Source of the DNA: Scatophagus argus
Taxonomy: Eukaryota; Chordata; Actinopteri; Scatophagidae
DNA: 64,000 nucleotides
Assembly: GCF_020382885.2 (NCBI RefSeq)
Contig: NC_058507.1
Location: 1,411,715 to 1,475,714, forward strand
Reading direction: 5' to 3'
The notes beneath the pieces were generated by a model. That model saw nothing but the letters and a program-made list of their open reading frames with translations, was not told the DNA's origin and ran no database searches. Below are positions 11,193 to 24,800 of the stretch, piece after piece; the stretch's first letter is position 1; each line of letters begins with the position of its first letter. A program made the position numbers and the translations under genes.

Positions 11193-11430
11193 AGAAATGG
11201 TGAGAAATACATTGATTAATGAGAAGACTGATTCCACTCTCATTTCTACGCCAAAATATTCTGGTGCTTCACTCCCCATAAAATATTTTTGAACTTCAGT
11301 CTTTGAGCTAATTAAATAAGCGAGTTTTAAATGAGCTTTAGAGGTGCTAGTAGGTAAATTTGGTTACAGAACCAGACTAACAAGCTAACTGGCTACTGGC
11401 TAACAAACTACTGCTTTAAATGGGAAAACA
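11189..11430 (+). mobile_element. TTAA-type MITE, family C, probable partial copy
   Basis: It starts directly at the right TTAA of the family A element (TTAAAGAAATGGTGAGAAAT) and contains GAGAAGACTGATTCCACTCT. It also has the AACAAGCTAACTGGCT-type sequence seen in the fuller copy at 46602-47040. The right end is not clear. Confidence 0.35.
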
Positions 11431-11830
11431 ACCATTTTGCTAGCTGGGTGAACAGCATATCAAGAACTCTCTCTTTCGCCGATGCATCCAGTATCGGGGA
11501 TGAGCCAATAATGACATGAGACATCCCAGCCTTAAGGTCTTTGTTCATTCCTAATTTTCCTCTCCACTCATTTGCTGTAATCATTCCCCCATCATCTGTT
11601 CAATAAAAACAAAAATACTCCCAAAAATACTAAAACAAAAACATGTTGAAAAGCGAGAACCACAGCCAAAAACTATGTGACAGACGCTTAACAACAGCTC
11701 GACCGTCAGTGTGAAAATGTAAGCAGTAATGTCAGTCACAACAATCACCCAAAGACACCAGAAGGAAAAAATAATTTAACCCTGCTGGTTCAAACATTCA
11801 TCGAGATTTTCTATATACAAGCCTATGGAC

Positions 11831-11836
11831 TTTATT
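11831..11836 (-). terminator. Polyadenylation signal for YIPF6
   Basis: AATAAA on the minus strand, about 290 bp downstream of the YIPF6 stop codon. It fits as the end of that gene's 3' untranslated region. Confidence 0.45.
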
Positions 11837-12125
11837 TTTACACAGTTCGTAAACATCTAGGAGACAAACTGGAAAAATATGAACATATTCATCAGGCTTT
11901 AAACTCCCCCTGCTGCAGCACAGCATCAACTGGACTTCTCCGAATTGGAGTACAAGCCCCTTGTTCACCTGAAAGAGTTCGCTTGGAATTATTTTGGTGT
12001 ATCCAAACCCAGAAACACTCACAGTCAGTTCAGTAGTCAATCATCTTGTTCAAAGGCAGATACCGGTGTTGCTCTGAGTTCTTTCACTCCACAAAAAACT
12101 CATATCCTTTCCTTTTGCTTCTCTT

Positions 12126-13035
12126 CTACTGTGACGGTGAGAACGTCAGGATCATCCACCCGATCACAAAGTAGAAGAGGAACACCGGGTACACCACCAG
12201 GGCCTTGCGGTTGGGCGGCTGACTGTCAGCGAGGAAGGCCGTGGAGGCGAAGGTGGACCAGCCAAAGGACGCCGTCACCACCACCAGCCGCACGGCGAAG
12301 CTGACGTTCCCTGTGCCACCGATCAGGATGATCCGGCACACGACCATGGCCACCGTCAGAGGCATGATGCAGTACCCCAACACACACAGGCTCTGGAAGA
12401 AGGAGATGGTGCCGCCCAGCAGCTTCGAGTTAAGGGTAATGATGATGGAGCCGAACCAGATGATGACGAAGACCTGAACAAAAGAAGATGCATGTTAGTG
12501 GGGAGTCAAAGGAGAGATTGAATTCAATTAAATTCTTGGCTAATCGTGCTAAAAGTACACGACACCCTTTGTGCGACAGCCCCCTCAAACAAACAACTAA
12601 AGTACAAAAACAAGCAGAAGATTCCTGACATTGTGAGCGACTGTGGGGCCCCCGGGGCTCTGAACCCCCACCCTGAACACAGATAAACGTCACTACCTCA
12701 GCGAACTGCGGTCCGCCCTGGTCGTCGCTGTCTGTCGCGCCGCCCTGCAGCAGCAGAGCCAGCGTCACGCAGAGCAGCAGCGGGCCCCAAAGGTCCCAGT
12801 CCCGCAGCAGAGCCGAGCTGCGCTTCGGGTAGAGAACGTGGATGAACTTGTTCCCCACCGCCCGCAGGTCCCTCAAGATGGTCTCCTTCACCGGCTCGTC
12901 CAGCGTGGAGAACTCGTCATCCGTCCTGGAAGCACCGACGGGCACAGAGATGTCTCCCTCCACCGGGATGTCCTCTGAGATGGAGACGTCTGACAGTCCG
13001 GCGAACGGTCTGCTTGCCTCATCTGCTGCCGCCAT
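12126..13035 (-). CDS. YIPF6: Yip1 domain family member 6
   Basis: Two minus-strand exons, 13035-12697 and 12473-12126, join in phase 0 and encode 228 residues; human YIPF6 has 236. Diagnostic stretches are FAGLSDVSISEDIPVEGDI, LYPKRSSALLRDWDLWGPLL, NSKLLGGTISFFQSLCVLGY, STAFLADSQPPNRKALVVYP and a final FVIGWMILTFSPSQ. The N-terminal third is cytosolic and acidic. Five hydrophobic helices follow, the first starting at about residue 80, as usual for Yip1-domain proteins of the Golgi. The family acts with Rab GTPases in Golgi traffic. The gene is head to head with SNAPC1. The start ATG sits in the sequence GCCGCCATTTTAC read on the plus strand, a good vertebrate context. Confidence 0.95.
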
Positions 13036-13854
13036 TTTACTTTACAGCGAAGAATGTAACGAGGACCGCGGTTTATCCCGAGAGTTTAGAGGACGCCAAC
13101 GGAGCCCATTTAATAAAATACAAAACGACACGGTGAGTGAAGCGACAGACGCTTATCTAGACAGCTCAATGTCGTTCTAGTCAGTCCAGTTTTGTCAGCT
13201 GGTAGGGAAGGTCTGCTGCTCCACGTCAGCCGCAGATTGTTTACTTCCGCAGGACGTGAGTCACGCATATCCGGGTGGTGCGTTCAGGTACACCCGATGA
13301 ACGTCACAATCGTCTTGAACCAAAACAATATTTTTGTCGGGTAAATAAAAAATTATAATATTTCATAGCACCATGATTATAAATTAATTGTGGCTGTTGT
13401 TTGGTTCATAGAAAATGATGAGACACGAGGGACAGCTCGTATAGAAGGTATTCGCAAGTGCTAGTTCTTCTTCAAAGTTTATTTATTGTCTCTATTATTC
13501 TCTATTATTGTCTCTATTGTTCTGGTTAATTAATTTTACTGTTAAATTAGATCAGAATTTCGACATCATATCTAGTGTAAAAGGAAAACATACCTGTAGA
13601 ACATAGCTGCAGATATAGGACATGCGATATTACCTTTGTATTTGAAGGCATCGCCAGCTCTGGTGACGGTGTCGGGTACTGATGACGCACTAAACCGTCG
13701 ACAGTCGTTGAGCCGTGTGTTTACATCATGGGGATGTTCTGTTGTTTACCTGTTCGTACAGATCGTTTTCTGGAAGAAAATTGTTTAAATGGAATCGATT
13801 TTATTAGATTTTAATGCGTTTCGTCGCTCAGCTGTGTGAGGAAGCAGCAGTGGG
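13036..13854. promoter_or_regulatory. Shared YIPF6/SNAPC1 upstream interval
   Basis: YIPF6 starts leftward at 13035 and SNAPC1 rightward at 13855, so their promoters share about 0.8 kb. The YIPF6 side (13040-13280) is rich in CpG; the middle is AT-rich. No obvious TATA box was found at a fixed distance from either start codon. Transcription start sites cannot be fixed from sequence. Confidence 0.45.
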
Positions 13855-16800
13855 ATGGATTTATGTCGCAAACAGGTGAAATCGGACTGCGAGGAGCTGC
13901 TGAGCCGCTTCCAGCAGACCCAGTCCGTCCGCTTCGAGGTTTTCTCCAAGATATGGAGGGAAATGAAGTTCTCACAGATTTTCTAGTACGTTTAACCTTG
14001 AACGTATCCAACAACACTTTCTCGTCTATCATTGTGCTGCTTATTGTCTGATATCAGTCAAGTCATTGGTTATATCATAGAGTTAGGTTGTAGTTTTAGG
14101 CTGTGGTTTTCTTCTGTTTAAGTGGCAATCACAGCCTAACCGATACCAACATCAGGGAGTAAAAAGGGAGTAAAAACTTCTTATATTGATAAACTTATAC
14201 ACAGACAAATATTTGTAATGGAGACAGGATATTTTACAATAAACTTTAACGTCCAAAATGATGTCAGTTCAACAAAACGGTGAACTTCACGTGGAATTTA
14301 ATAATCAATTAATTACCCCAGACATCTTTTTCTGCATTACGCTTTTTTTAAAAAAAAAAAACAACAACAACAGCAAAAAAAAAGTTTTCAGACGACACAA
14401 ACACAGATGCCATCGTATCTCTGTATGTATATTTCTGTGATAGGCCAATATTGGCTTATAAAATGATCTATTGGACAGACAGTTACTCGATTATTGTAAT
14501 TGTTGATAATAATTATGTGATAGTTGACTAATTGGTTAATTAACAAATCATTTCAGAACATTACTGTTCCATTTTAGCATTTCCCCTTTAATAAGTGTGC
14601 AACCATTACATTTTGAGGTCTCCGTTGTATATATATAAAATAAAAAATCTGACTTGTTAATTGTTTTTTTAATATCATTAAGTGACATTTACGTATTTCT
14701 TAATTTCAAGATGTTCAATCGCATTTTCTGGAATGTCTCTGATAAATATAACTCAGTGAAACATATTTAAGCGTGTTGAGTTTCTAGATAAGAAACAGCC
14801 TGCTGAGCTGAAGAAATCTCAACCAGTTCCTGTTCATCACATTCTGTGTATTTCACCAGCAGTGTTAGAATATGAGCTCTTGCACCAGTCTGTTGATGTG
14901 TATCAGTATTTCACTTGGTTGGTCACATGTCATTTTGCAGTGGCACTGTGAAGCGCGAGAAGCGAGCGTTCAGTCATGCGATCCTGGACACAGCGTGCAG
15001 CTTCTTCCTGCCTCCGTTCAGCTTCCAGATCCGAGTTGGAGGACTTTATCTGCTGCACGGCTTGTATTGGTGTCAGACGGCTTCGCCCCCGGAGCAGGTC
15101 AGGAACACAACACAACACACATGGTCTCTCCAGTCCTGCAGTTACAGTCCAAAATCTGTAAATCTGTAATTGGTTGTTCTTGTGGTTCTGGCTGCAGATC
15201 CACCTGGCGCTGAAGGACTGGGAGGACGTAAAGAAATTTGAGAAAGATGCGGTGGACGCTCAGCACCTCGACGTTGTTTACATCCTGCGACAGCTGATGT
15301 CCCAAAAAGCTTTCTATTTCACCGCCATGCCCACCCTGGTGAGCTGCCTGCCTTCTCACAACATTCGCTATATTGCTTTTTACTGTTTAGCCTGGAAGCC
15401 ATGATGGATGTTGGATGTTGTTGATAAATGGCTTTTGCTTGCATTTGTAGGTGCAGCAACAAACTGTTTACTGATAAAAGGCTTTCTGAAGTGTTCCTGA
15501 AGCGATGCAGTGATAACCTTATAAACTCAGATCTGCTTATGATGCAGTGCTGCCTGAAGGACTGAAAGTCAGCTGAATCTTTAGAGGATGCCCCTTTCAT
15601 AGCCAGTCATGATCTTATCACCTGTTAGCGATGAATCTGCTTACCTGTGGAATGTTCCAAAGTGTGTTTTTTGAGTCTTTTGTTGCACTTGTCCCGACTT
15701 GTTTGAAAGGTATGGATGTAATACCTGTCAAATTCACACTCCTCTCTTACCTCTTTGTGACTCTTGTGTTTCTCCTCTTCTTCCTCTCCTGCCAGCTCAC
15801 CTACAGGAAGAAGAAGAAGAAGAAGGTGGAGAGGTCAGCACTGTGTGAAGAGTTCATGGAACGAGCGTCTCGTCCACAGGAGCTGATCAACGTCGAGCTG
15901 CTGGAGGTGAGCGGAGACTCAACTCCAACACTTTAGGAGTAGACTTACTCAGAAGTGTTACGTAACTGGTGCTGTTTATCGACCTGCAGGAACTGTCCAA
16001 CGTCCATGAGCTCTACGAGAAGCTGAAGACTTCTGTCTGTTCGTCAGAACAGGGGGTTTCGTCCATCAACTTGAGCCGCAAAGACCTCGTCCCTCAGCTA
16101 CGTAGCACCGTGGTGGATTTCTACAAGTGGCAGCACAGGAAGGTGAGGCTTTCCTCTGCTTCTTTGTTAAAATGAGATTGTGTTCTCGAAACCCTCTGTA
16201 TGAATTATTGTCTTTTGTCCACTGTTGGCATGATGAGACTGTGTGTCATGTATTGTCAGGATTTGACTGATGAAGACGAGGACAGCGGTGAGGGAACGTC
16301 TTCTCAGCAGGAGGTGAGTTACTCCACACGTTGAAGTTTGAAGTCACTGCTTTATTGAAGGGTTCTGGTGTCTTCTGCAGGACACTCAAAACACTCAAAC
16401 TGCAGTGAACTACAGTACGAGGTCTTTTTCTGAAGTTGTAATAATAGGTTTGTCCAGAGAGAGGCGCTGTTAACTCACTGACTTGTTTGTCCTCAGTGCT
16501 CCAAAAGAGCCGAGCTCCTCGCCTCCATCAAATCAAAAGCATACGGACAAGCAGCAGAGGTTTGTGTTTTATGTTTGAGATTTTGTTTTGCTTTTATTTT
16601 TATTAATTAAATATGTAACAAGCGAATATTTAATTTATTTATTTTCTTTAAAAAAAAAGCTTCTTATTTTCAAAGTATTCCTTTTATGCGTCTCTCAGGC
16701 CTCCAAGTCACGCCGTCATCGGCAGGTGGAGGTGGACTTCACGAGTAGCGAGGACAATCCCTCGTCAGGTCACTCCAGAATAATTAAACCATCACTCAAA

Positions 16801-17393
16801 GCCAGAACCAACAAGAATGTGCATATCTCAGGTAAATGGATGACCCTAGTTTATAATCAAAATGTGTTCATAACTGTATGAGGGAGGATGGCCTCTGCAG
16901 GTGGATTTTTTTTCTTTAGTGTTTTTTATGTTTTGTGAAATAATCCTCACTTGATGGAACTTTTCTCTCATCAGGTGACGTGTGGAAAGAAGCCACTGCG
17001 ACCACTCAGATCAGTCGTCTCACTGCACTGGACTTTGTTCCTGAAGGTACGCAGCCAGCAGCAACACAGCTCAACAGTTTGCACATCGTTCACCGTCTGC
17101 TAACACGCTAATGTGCTACGTTAACATGCGTGTGGACCTTGAATGTCTGTACCAAATTTCATGGCATTATTATGTGATCTAGAAAATTCACTTTAGACCA
17201 ACAGACTGACCTGCTATTCATCCCTGTGGGCCCAAACTGCTTTCTTAAACCATGAAACTTCTACCAGGATGAATTTTTCAATGCTCACGTGACTTTTTCT
17301 CACCGTACCAACTCAGCATCCACCATATTTTGTGTCAATTTCTTTTTCCTCCATTCAGAGAAACGAAGAACATCCAGACAAAACAAGTCGTGA
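13855..17393 (+). CDS. SNAPC1: snRNA-activating protein complex subunit 1 (SNAP43)
   Basis: Ten exons with matching phases: 13855-13985, 14941-15097, 15198-15338, 15796-15906, 15990-16142, 16260-16313, 16497-16559, 16699-16831, 16975-17046 and 17359-17393. They encode 349 residues; the human protein has 368. The conserved N-terminal domain (about 1-150) includes CEELLSRFQQTQSVRFEVFS, GTVKREKRAFSHAILDTACS, IRVGGLYLLHGLYWCQT and MSQKAFYFTAMPTL. This part of SNAP43 assembles with SNAPC3 and SNAPC4 into the complex that binds the proximal sequence element of snRNA genes and supports RNA polymerase II and III transcription in the nucleus. The C-terminal third is variable, acidic (DLTDEDEDSGEGTSS) and then basic (ASKSRRHRQVEVDF, EKRRTSRQNKS). 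It lies upstream of SYT16, the same order as on human 14q23. Confidence 0.95.
17060..17290. repeat. Dispersed teleost repeat fragment
   Basis: In SNAPC1 intron 9, the sequence around GAATGTCTGTACCAAATTTC and CATGGCATTAT matches the widespread fish repeat that also contains CCTCATGGTGGCACTA (a fragment of which is at 60026). The identification is from general experience and the boundaries are rough. Confidence 0.3.
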
Positions 17394-18896
17394 TGAAGAC
17401 GATGCAGGATTCGCTGTCTGCATCGTGACCTAAGCTGCAGTTCACTTGAAGTTTGTTTTAAAATGTTGATGTAGCTTTTATAATTCTGATGAATTTCCTT
17501 CTTTAATGTTTTGATCTTAGAGAATGCAAATAATTTCACATTTTAAAGTGTTTTCATTTATTTTGTATTGAGTTTTACAATGGCTGAAACTAAAACTAGT
17601 GGGTCTGTGAAAGATAAAATATTGTTCTGACTTGTGTTCTCTAACGGAAACTCCTAAACAAAGTCATCAGAGTTGAAGAAAGTTCCAGTTTTGTGTATTT
17701 CATCTCTCCGTGCAGCTTCTTCTGTGCAGTTTACAGGTGATGGACGAGACTGAGTTTCTGTCTTGGCCACCAGTTTTGTTTATTTTTGTGGTTTTTGTGG
17801 TGTTTGTGGACTGGTTTAATGTAAAACCTGTTTTTTATACTTTTGTTTATCTCTTTCTTGTGTCACATTTGATTCAGACAATTGAAGGGAAATTTTAATG
17901 TAAATCGTTGCAACTCTGCATTTTTGCGTTTCCATTTAACAGTAACTTAATGTCCCTGTGTTTCATGATTTCATTTCTTATTTTCCGCATTAGTGTTTTT
18001 TTACCTCCATTTTGTAGGCAGGATGCGAATCGAGATTTTGGTAAGATTCCAAACAAAGACATATAAACTGTACTCTGTCACTTTTATGTTATGTTTAAAT
18101 CAATATAAGGGTTTAATTTACAAGTTTATGCTTTTACATGTGTGATTCATGTGAAAAGTCAAATTGTGAAGAAAAAGCTCTAAGCTAGGCGAGCAACATA
18201 CTAGCCAAACATTAGCCTAGAACCAAGTGGTTTAAATGTTTTTATTCCTCAACACTATTTATTCAAGGTTACTGCTTATGAGGAGTAAATTAGCGTTATT
18301 TCATCGCTATGGATATATTTCAATTACAGGAAACGGCTCGAGGGAGAAAGAAGCAAATAAATCTGTCTTATTAGCCAAACCTAGCTGCAATCGTAGCAGC
18401 TAGCATTAGCCAAATTTAAACTGGAATTCATCGTTGGGTTTCCGTTGACATTTGTAATGCAAATTTCTTAAAACAAACGTCAACTAGTTGTTAACAAGTA
18501 GGTTTAAATGAATTTTAACTAAATATCTAGCATCTGTTGCTGATTTGTGGGTTTGTAGGACAGTACTGATGGAAGTTCAAAGATGATAGGGCGTGTTCAT
18601 GAAAGATAGCTTAACATACGACAGCCCCTTCCGAAATTTGAGCTTTTTTCATATTCAGAGCACAAGCTATTAATTCAAAACTCAGACTTTAAAGGTTTGA
18701 GACCAAATAGGATCAAATTGAGTAAACGCATTGAGTTTCGGTGTTTCCTACGGTCCCTGAAGGGGTCTTGGTTCACCGCTGTGGGGCTGCAGATTTGCGG
18801 GTCTGGAGGATGAGGAGCGGCGGGGACGCTGCTGCCTCTGCTCCGCCGATCGTACACTCCGTTCTGCTGTCAGCCTGAGGGGAAACAGCCGCAGAC
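17394..18896. other. SNAPC1 3' UTR and SYT16 promoter region
   Basis: The first part is AT-rich probable 3' untranslated sequence and intergenic DNA. The last about 130 bp (18770-18896) are richer in CpG and GC and probably hold the SYT16 core promoter and 5' untranslated region. No TATA box was recognised. Confidence 0.4.
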
Positions 18897-21800
18897 ATGG
18901 CCTCGGACAGTAAGTACCGACCGTCTCCTCACCGTGTGTCCCTCTCTGAGGTTGTTTTTCCCGTGTCAGTGCTGGTGATGGATGCTGTTTTCAGATTTTC
19001 ACCTGCTATCTTTTTGGCTAACATAACGACAGGATGCGTAGGCCACTTTATCATCTTTCTACCCAGTATGGTTGATTTTCTTGATTTCAGCCATTTAATT
19101 GATATTTCAGGGACTTTATCAGTCTCCAGTCTAAGAATCCTGTATGATGTTGGTGTTCCTGCCGGGGCTCACAGTGTATTGTGATACTCACTGGAGAGTT
19201 GCCTCATCATGGCCACTTCATGGAAACCCATTTCTGTAGCTGCTGTAGGCCTCGCAGATCCTGAGATATTCCTGTGCGGGTTTAAAGTATTTTTTCAATG
19301 CATCACAGTGATTCTGGTGACACCACATGGTTTTCCACTCTTGTGTTTAATGACACGGGCCTAGCCTGAGGTAACTCCACGATCAGTTTTTCAAAGACCG
19401 TGTCGTGAAGTGCGTTTATGATCTATTGAAGCAATAGATGGGGGCTCTGCAATAACTCGCGTGGCCAATGCGCCAACACCACACATCATTCAAACGTTAC
19501 CAGACAGAATATGAAACCAGTCCACCTTCCCGTGGTTTAACTTCTTTTCTCATTATAATAATTATTATAATAATAACCAATACAATCTGAGAGCCCAGCA
19601 GTTCTCAGAGGGAGATTAAACGGATGAAGCGTATCGAACAGACTTGAGCGTAACCTCAGGTTGAGGCTGCGTTTCCATGGGGACGCAAACTTTTCTGTCC
19701 AATCCTGAAGCCTGCTGATGAGTGACGCCACAGCCTCTTGTTGACACACCGGTTGTATTCCACCACCTGTAAACAGGTTGTCCCCTACCAGATGGACCTT
19801 CCGTCCCCTCTGTCCGAACCCCTGCTGCTGGATATTAATCACTCCTAGAAACCGGTGTCCTGGACCGCCAGGACTTTAGGCCAGACGTCTTGGTTTACCT
19901 TGTCCCGTTCCAGCTGGTTCTGTCTAACTTCGTCCTCCTGCGTGAATGTCCTCACGGCGGCCCGTAACTTTGAGTAAGTTTCCATCCCCCCAGCTGATTA
20001 TTAATGGCGATTAATTATGATAAAGTAACGTCCTCCTCTTCCATGAGACGTTCCATCTTCTCAGACTTCCAGTGTTAGCGGTCGGTCAAAGGGCAGGGCA
20101 GCACCTCCCGCTGCGCGGCGGTAAGATCAGAATCCCGCTGTTCACCTTTTGCAGTCCAAGAAGACAAAACTTTAACGCACGCGTTATTCCGTTAATCCGT
20201 TATTACGTTGTCGAATGTCACTAAGTACAGTGAATTATTTTGTAGTATTTGTATTTCTATTTTTGCATCTATGTACATTTTACTGCAGGGCATTTGTCTG
20301 ACATAACACAGGCCAACATAACCGTAAACTGGTGTGTGTGTGTGGGGGGGGGGCATGTTGGTGTCATAGTGACGTCATGAGGATCCTCTTCACATCCACA
20401 AACGACATGAAACAACCTATGGTGACTTAGCTAACGAAGCCCTTTAAGTCTGACACGCGTCCCTCCGCTCGTGTGGTGCCTGTCAACATGGCTGCCTGCT
20501 TGTCACCACTCCAGCGAGGTGTGAATGAATGTCAGAGTCAGCTGGGCAGACAGGTCAGGTGGGATTAGGATGAGATCTACTGGTGTGAAGGCAGAGCGAG
20601 GTTTGACAACAGGCAGGTAAACAGCAAAGGTAAACACTCCTGCAGACAGGTGTAGGATAAGGCGAATGGGAGAGGTGGGTCGACTGGTGGATGCTAGAAG
20701 AGTCTTTTTCAGCTCCTGCAGTTTTTGCCATCACTTTTCAGCCCAGGAGTTTGAATCAGGATTTGACGCTGAAGTTCTGCTCTGATTTTCCTCCCCCTGT
20801 GAGAGAATCTGCTGATTGCACAGGAAATATATAATAATAATATAATAATATAACAGAATGTTATTTACCTAAAGTTAGCATAAATGTTGCTGAGAGGAGG
20901 TGCAAGACAGCAACAGGCTCCTCAGTGTGCTCCATCAAACAGGAGGAAGCAGTCGGACGTCTGTGTGATGCTGTTTGTGGCTTTTGTGGCCCACTTACAG
21001 ACTGCTTCAATGTCTAATTCATGGCTCTGTGGGCCCAGACTGCTGGCTGACAGGCTGAGGGAGGAGACTGTGCTCATGAGTAATATTTAATGTAATGTGT
21101 GTGTGTGTGTGTTTGTACACTGTATCAGGAAATTGAAATCACCATGACATTCTTGTTTGTTCCTGTTTAATTGAGCACTGGGGCCTGTTGGTGGAGCTGC
21201 CTTCCCTCCTGCCTGACAGGAAACCAGACTCCTCTCACTTTCTCTTGAGTCATGTAAAGATTTCTCAGAGGTGTAGACATTCAGATTGGCTGAGTTAAAA
21301 TTCTGATGGTTGAAGCTTATCGTCCACAATGAAGTTTGTCCACCACAGGCATTTGTTTACAATAAACCCTGACACGTTTGCTATCACACTGAGAGGTTGT
21401 TAGCATGCGGCTAGCAGTCCCAGAGCAACGGCATCGCTCGTTTGGAGTCCTGCTTGTGTCCACCTGATGAAGTCCAATATTTGCTCTCTTGAATGATCCA
21501 CTGTGCTCAGCAGCTGATCTCTGGTGTCTGTCAGCTGCAGGATTGATGGTCCTTTTATTTTGAAGTTTTTATGTTTGCAAGTTCCGCGGTTTAGATTTTT
21601 TGATAAACGTTTGTTAAAAAGCTGACATGATTTTTGCAAAGCTGTGGTAGTCAAGTAGTGACGGAAGTTTGAACTTCAGTTTTGATAGCAGGGTAAACTC
21701 CATCCGTTGGTCAAAAACTCCTGAACAATCAAGGAAGTGGACTTCATTTCGTCAAAGTTATCCCAGTTAGACCTGCTGAGGCTTCCACAGTTTCTGCACT

Positions 21801-24800
21801 CACCCTCTTGTTTCTGAAAACACTCTGAGAATTTAGGAAAGAAACATTTAATTTTATCAGTCCCGGCGGTGGTGCACGTTGAGTCGGGTTTTTCCACCTT
21901 CCTCCGCTGTCCTTCTTGTTGTGTCTTGGTGGTGTTCAGGAAGGGACGTCTGCCTCGCCCAGTGGGAGGCAGGAAGGCTGTGCTGATTGACGGCTCACAC
22001 AGAACTGCCCAGAGTGCAGACTCGCCGAGAGGACGAAGGGAAGACTTTAGGACAGTCGAGGCTTGATCTCTGCTCAAGTGGGAACCTGAATTTGGAGGGG
22101 AAAAAGGGAGAAGAAGAGCAGTGAGGAAGAGGAGGAAGAAGTAGAGGAGGAGGTGAAGACATGGCCAGCAAAGGAGAACCTGCTGAGAACACCTGGTGGA
22201 CGTTCAGCAAACGTGAGCTTTATCAAATTTATCGTCCCAGTAAACTAAAGTCTGCAGTGATTGAAACCAGTGTTTCATCTCATGTGTTGGCTCTTCAGTT
22301 TGACCTGCTGTTCGCTGAGACACAGAGAAACAACCATGAAACTGCTAACAGCCTCGTCTTCCATCATCAGCTTTTGGCCAATAGATTTGTACTGTAATGT
22401 TTGTGACTTAAAACAAAATATTGCATTGATAGTGACAGCACAAGCTCCTTGTTCAGAAGGCTGCCATGTTGCTTTACTGTGAGGCTCCAGAAATGTTTTG
22501 TGGAGTAAGAAACTTCACCCGACTTTCCATCAGCAGGTGGATGAGAAGATAATGACTGAGTTTTCATGTTAGCTGAACTGTTCCTTTAAGTTACAAGCGA
22601 TAACAAGATGCAAACAGTAAAGAATAAAGCTAACCTCTGTTTAACCTGTCCAGGTGTGGAAGCTAAGCAGTAAAATATGTTGTTAAATTCATGTGGCATT
22701 AAACCCTCCAAACGGGATTAAAGTCCAAAAGCTTCAGACTTTATTTGCCCAGCACTGCTTTCCAGGTAATGTCTGGTGGTTTTATTTGAGCTCCTGTTAT
22801 TCTGTGTTCTTTCACTGTCATATTCATTAGAAGGTTTTGCCAAATCTACTTCAGCCTGTGATGTGCCAGGTGATCCTTGTGGTTGAAATTTAAATGATAA
22901 ATCCAGTGTTTCCAGTAGGTTCAGAAGGAATTTGGCATATGGCTTCAGACTTCCATCAGCTGAAATGCAGCGTGTAACCAGCAGGTGGCACCATCAGTAT
23001 GTAAAGCCTTGTTTGGAGGTGACTGACTGGTGAATATTTCTAAACCGATGGATGTCTTTGGTGTTTCAGTGTCTCTGTAAGCTGACAGTTTGGTGCAGTG
23101 ATCACTTCCTGTCAGCTCTGACAGCTGCCTCACAGTGTGATCATAAATTATATATCAAATGGTTAAATAATAAATAATAAAACACTGCTTTATTCAGAGG
23201 AATCCATGGCACAGATGAAAGAAAGTGACATATTTTGAAAGTGACATATTTTGTCATTGGAGGGAACTCACTCTGCATTTAACCCACCCAAGTGACGTGC
23301 ACACACACACACAACAAACCCGGGGCAGTGGGCGACCGCATGCAGCACCCAGGGAGCAGTGGGGTTAGGTACCTTGCTCAAGGGTACCTCAGCCATGGAC
23401 ACCGGTACGGGGAATCGAAACAGCGATCCACCGGTTACGGGTCCGAAACCCTAACCGCTGATCCACGACTGCCCTATGATGATGTGCCAGTGGCTTATTT
23501 TAAATAGAATACTGATTGCAATATTGATATGTGAAGATAAAAACTCTACAAACTGTACGGAAACAGGATATCTTACAACCTGACCAATCTGACGATAACC
23601 TTTATTAGCAAAGATGACAGTAAATCAAGTACATTTAGTATTTAGTATTACAGTACAAAGTGGGGAGGTTCAAACTTAGACAAGTCGACTAGTCTAAATG
23701 TGAGAAACTGCTCCTAAAACATTTCAAATTGAATTTAGTCTATAAATTTAAACACTGTTCAATGAATCTGAATCTGAATCGGTTAATCTTCACTGTACAT
23801 AATCCCACAAAACATGACCGCTGGCTAAATTGAAGTTAAAGGGACAGTCCACCCTAAAATCAAAGCTACATCTGTTTCCTCATGCCTGTGGTGCTGCTCA
23901 TGCATGTGGACTGGTTAAATTAGTTCCTACATGAAACTGCTCACAGGGTCTGTGGATTATCTTGACTAACCGGGTCCTGATTTCTTCAGGAGCTGCAGGA
24001 GGTTAAATATTCAAAACCAAACACGCTCTGATGCTTTTCTTTGTACTTTGAGCTCATGTCCAAATGAAACCACCTCAGAGTTTGTCTTCTTATTCATCAT
24101 CTCTTCATCTCAACCCTGAGATGCTCTCATCCTCCCGGCCAATCAGGATGAACAGACAGACAGCGCCATGGTAACATGAGACCTTCTTACATGTGGGTGG
24201 GAAAAGGCACATTCATTATGCTTTAATAGAGCCACTGGGCTGTTTCCAGGGAAACTATGATTTTCAGGTGTGTGTTTGCGTGCGTGTGATCTTGCAGTCA
24301 GTGGATTTGAGTCAGACTGAAAACAAGATGTTTCTGGGTTTATTCAACCTTCCGTCCCAGCAACAGCTCGGGTGTTTGTGTGTGAGGAGCAGTGGGGTCA
24401 GTGAACGTCATGCGTCGGCTCCGGAGTTCGGGCTGGAAATCAGGAAATCAGTCCCGAAGAAACCAGTTTAATAAGATCAGCGCAATGTCACCAGGATGGG
24501 GTAATCAGATGCCCACCATCATCTGGTGTCTGCAGAAAGACAGAAAAAGCCTCCAGTGGATTGTTGTGGGAGGAGGCGTGTTAGGTGTGTCAGTTAAATC
24601 ATCCAGACGGGCATAAACTACACGTAATGAACTTTATCTTATCCATATCAGCTGACGGATGTTAAATTATCGGTACAGAAGATGAACATCTGTGTTAGTG
24701 CAGGCCTGTGGACCTAAAAGCATCAGCTTAGGTGTTAACTACATTTCCCAAGATGCATTGTTGCATCAAACATTTAACAGTGAGTGGAGTTGAAAGACCA

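Noticed and set aside
23400-23475. A tRNA-like A and B box on the minus strand
   Set aside because: As a tRNA gene it is rejected: the cloverleaf is not complete and the sequence continues into a SINE body, so it is annotated as a SINE.
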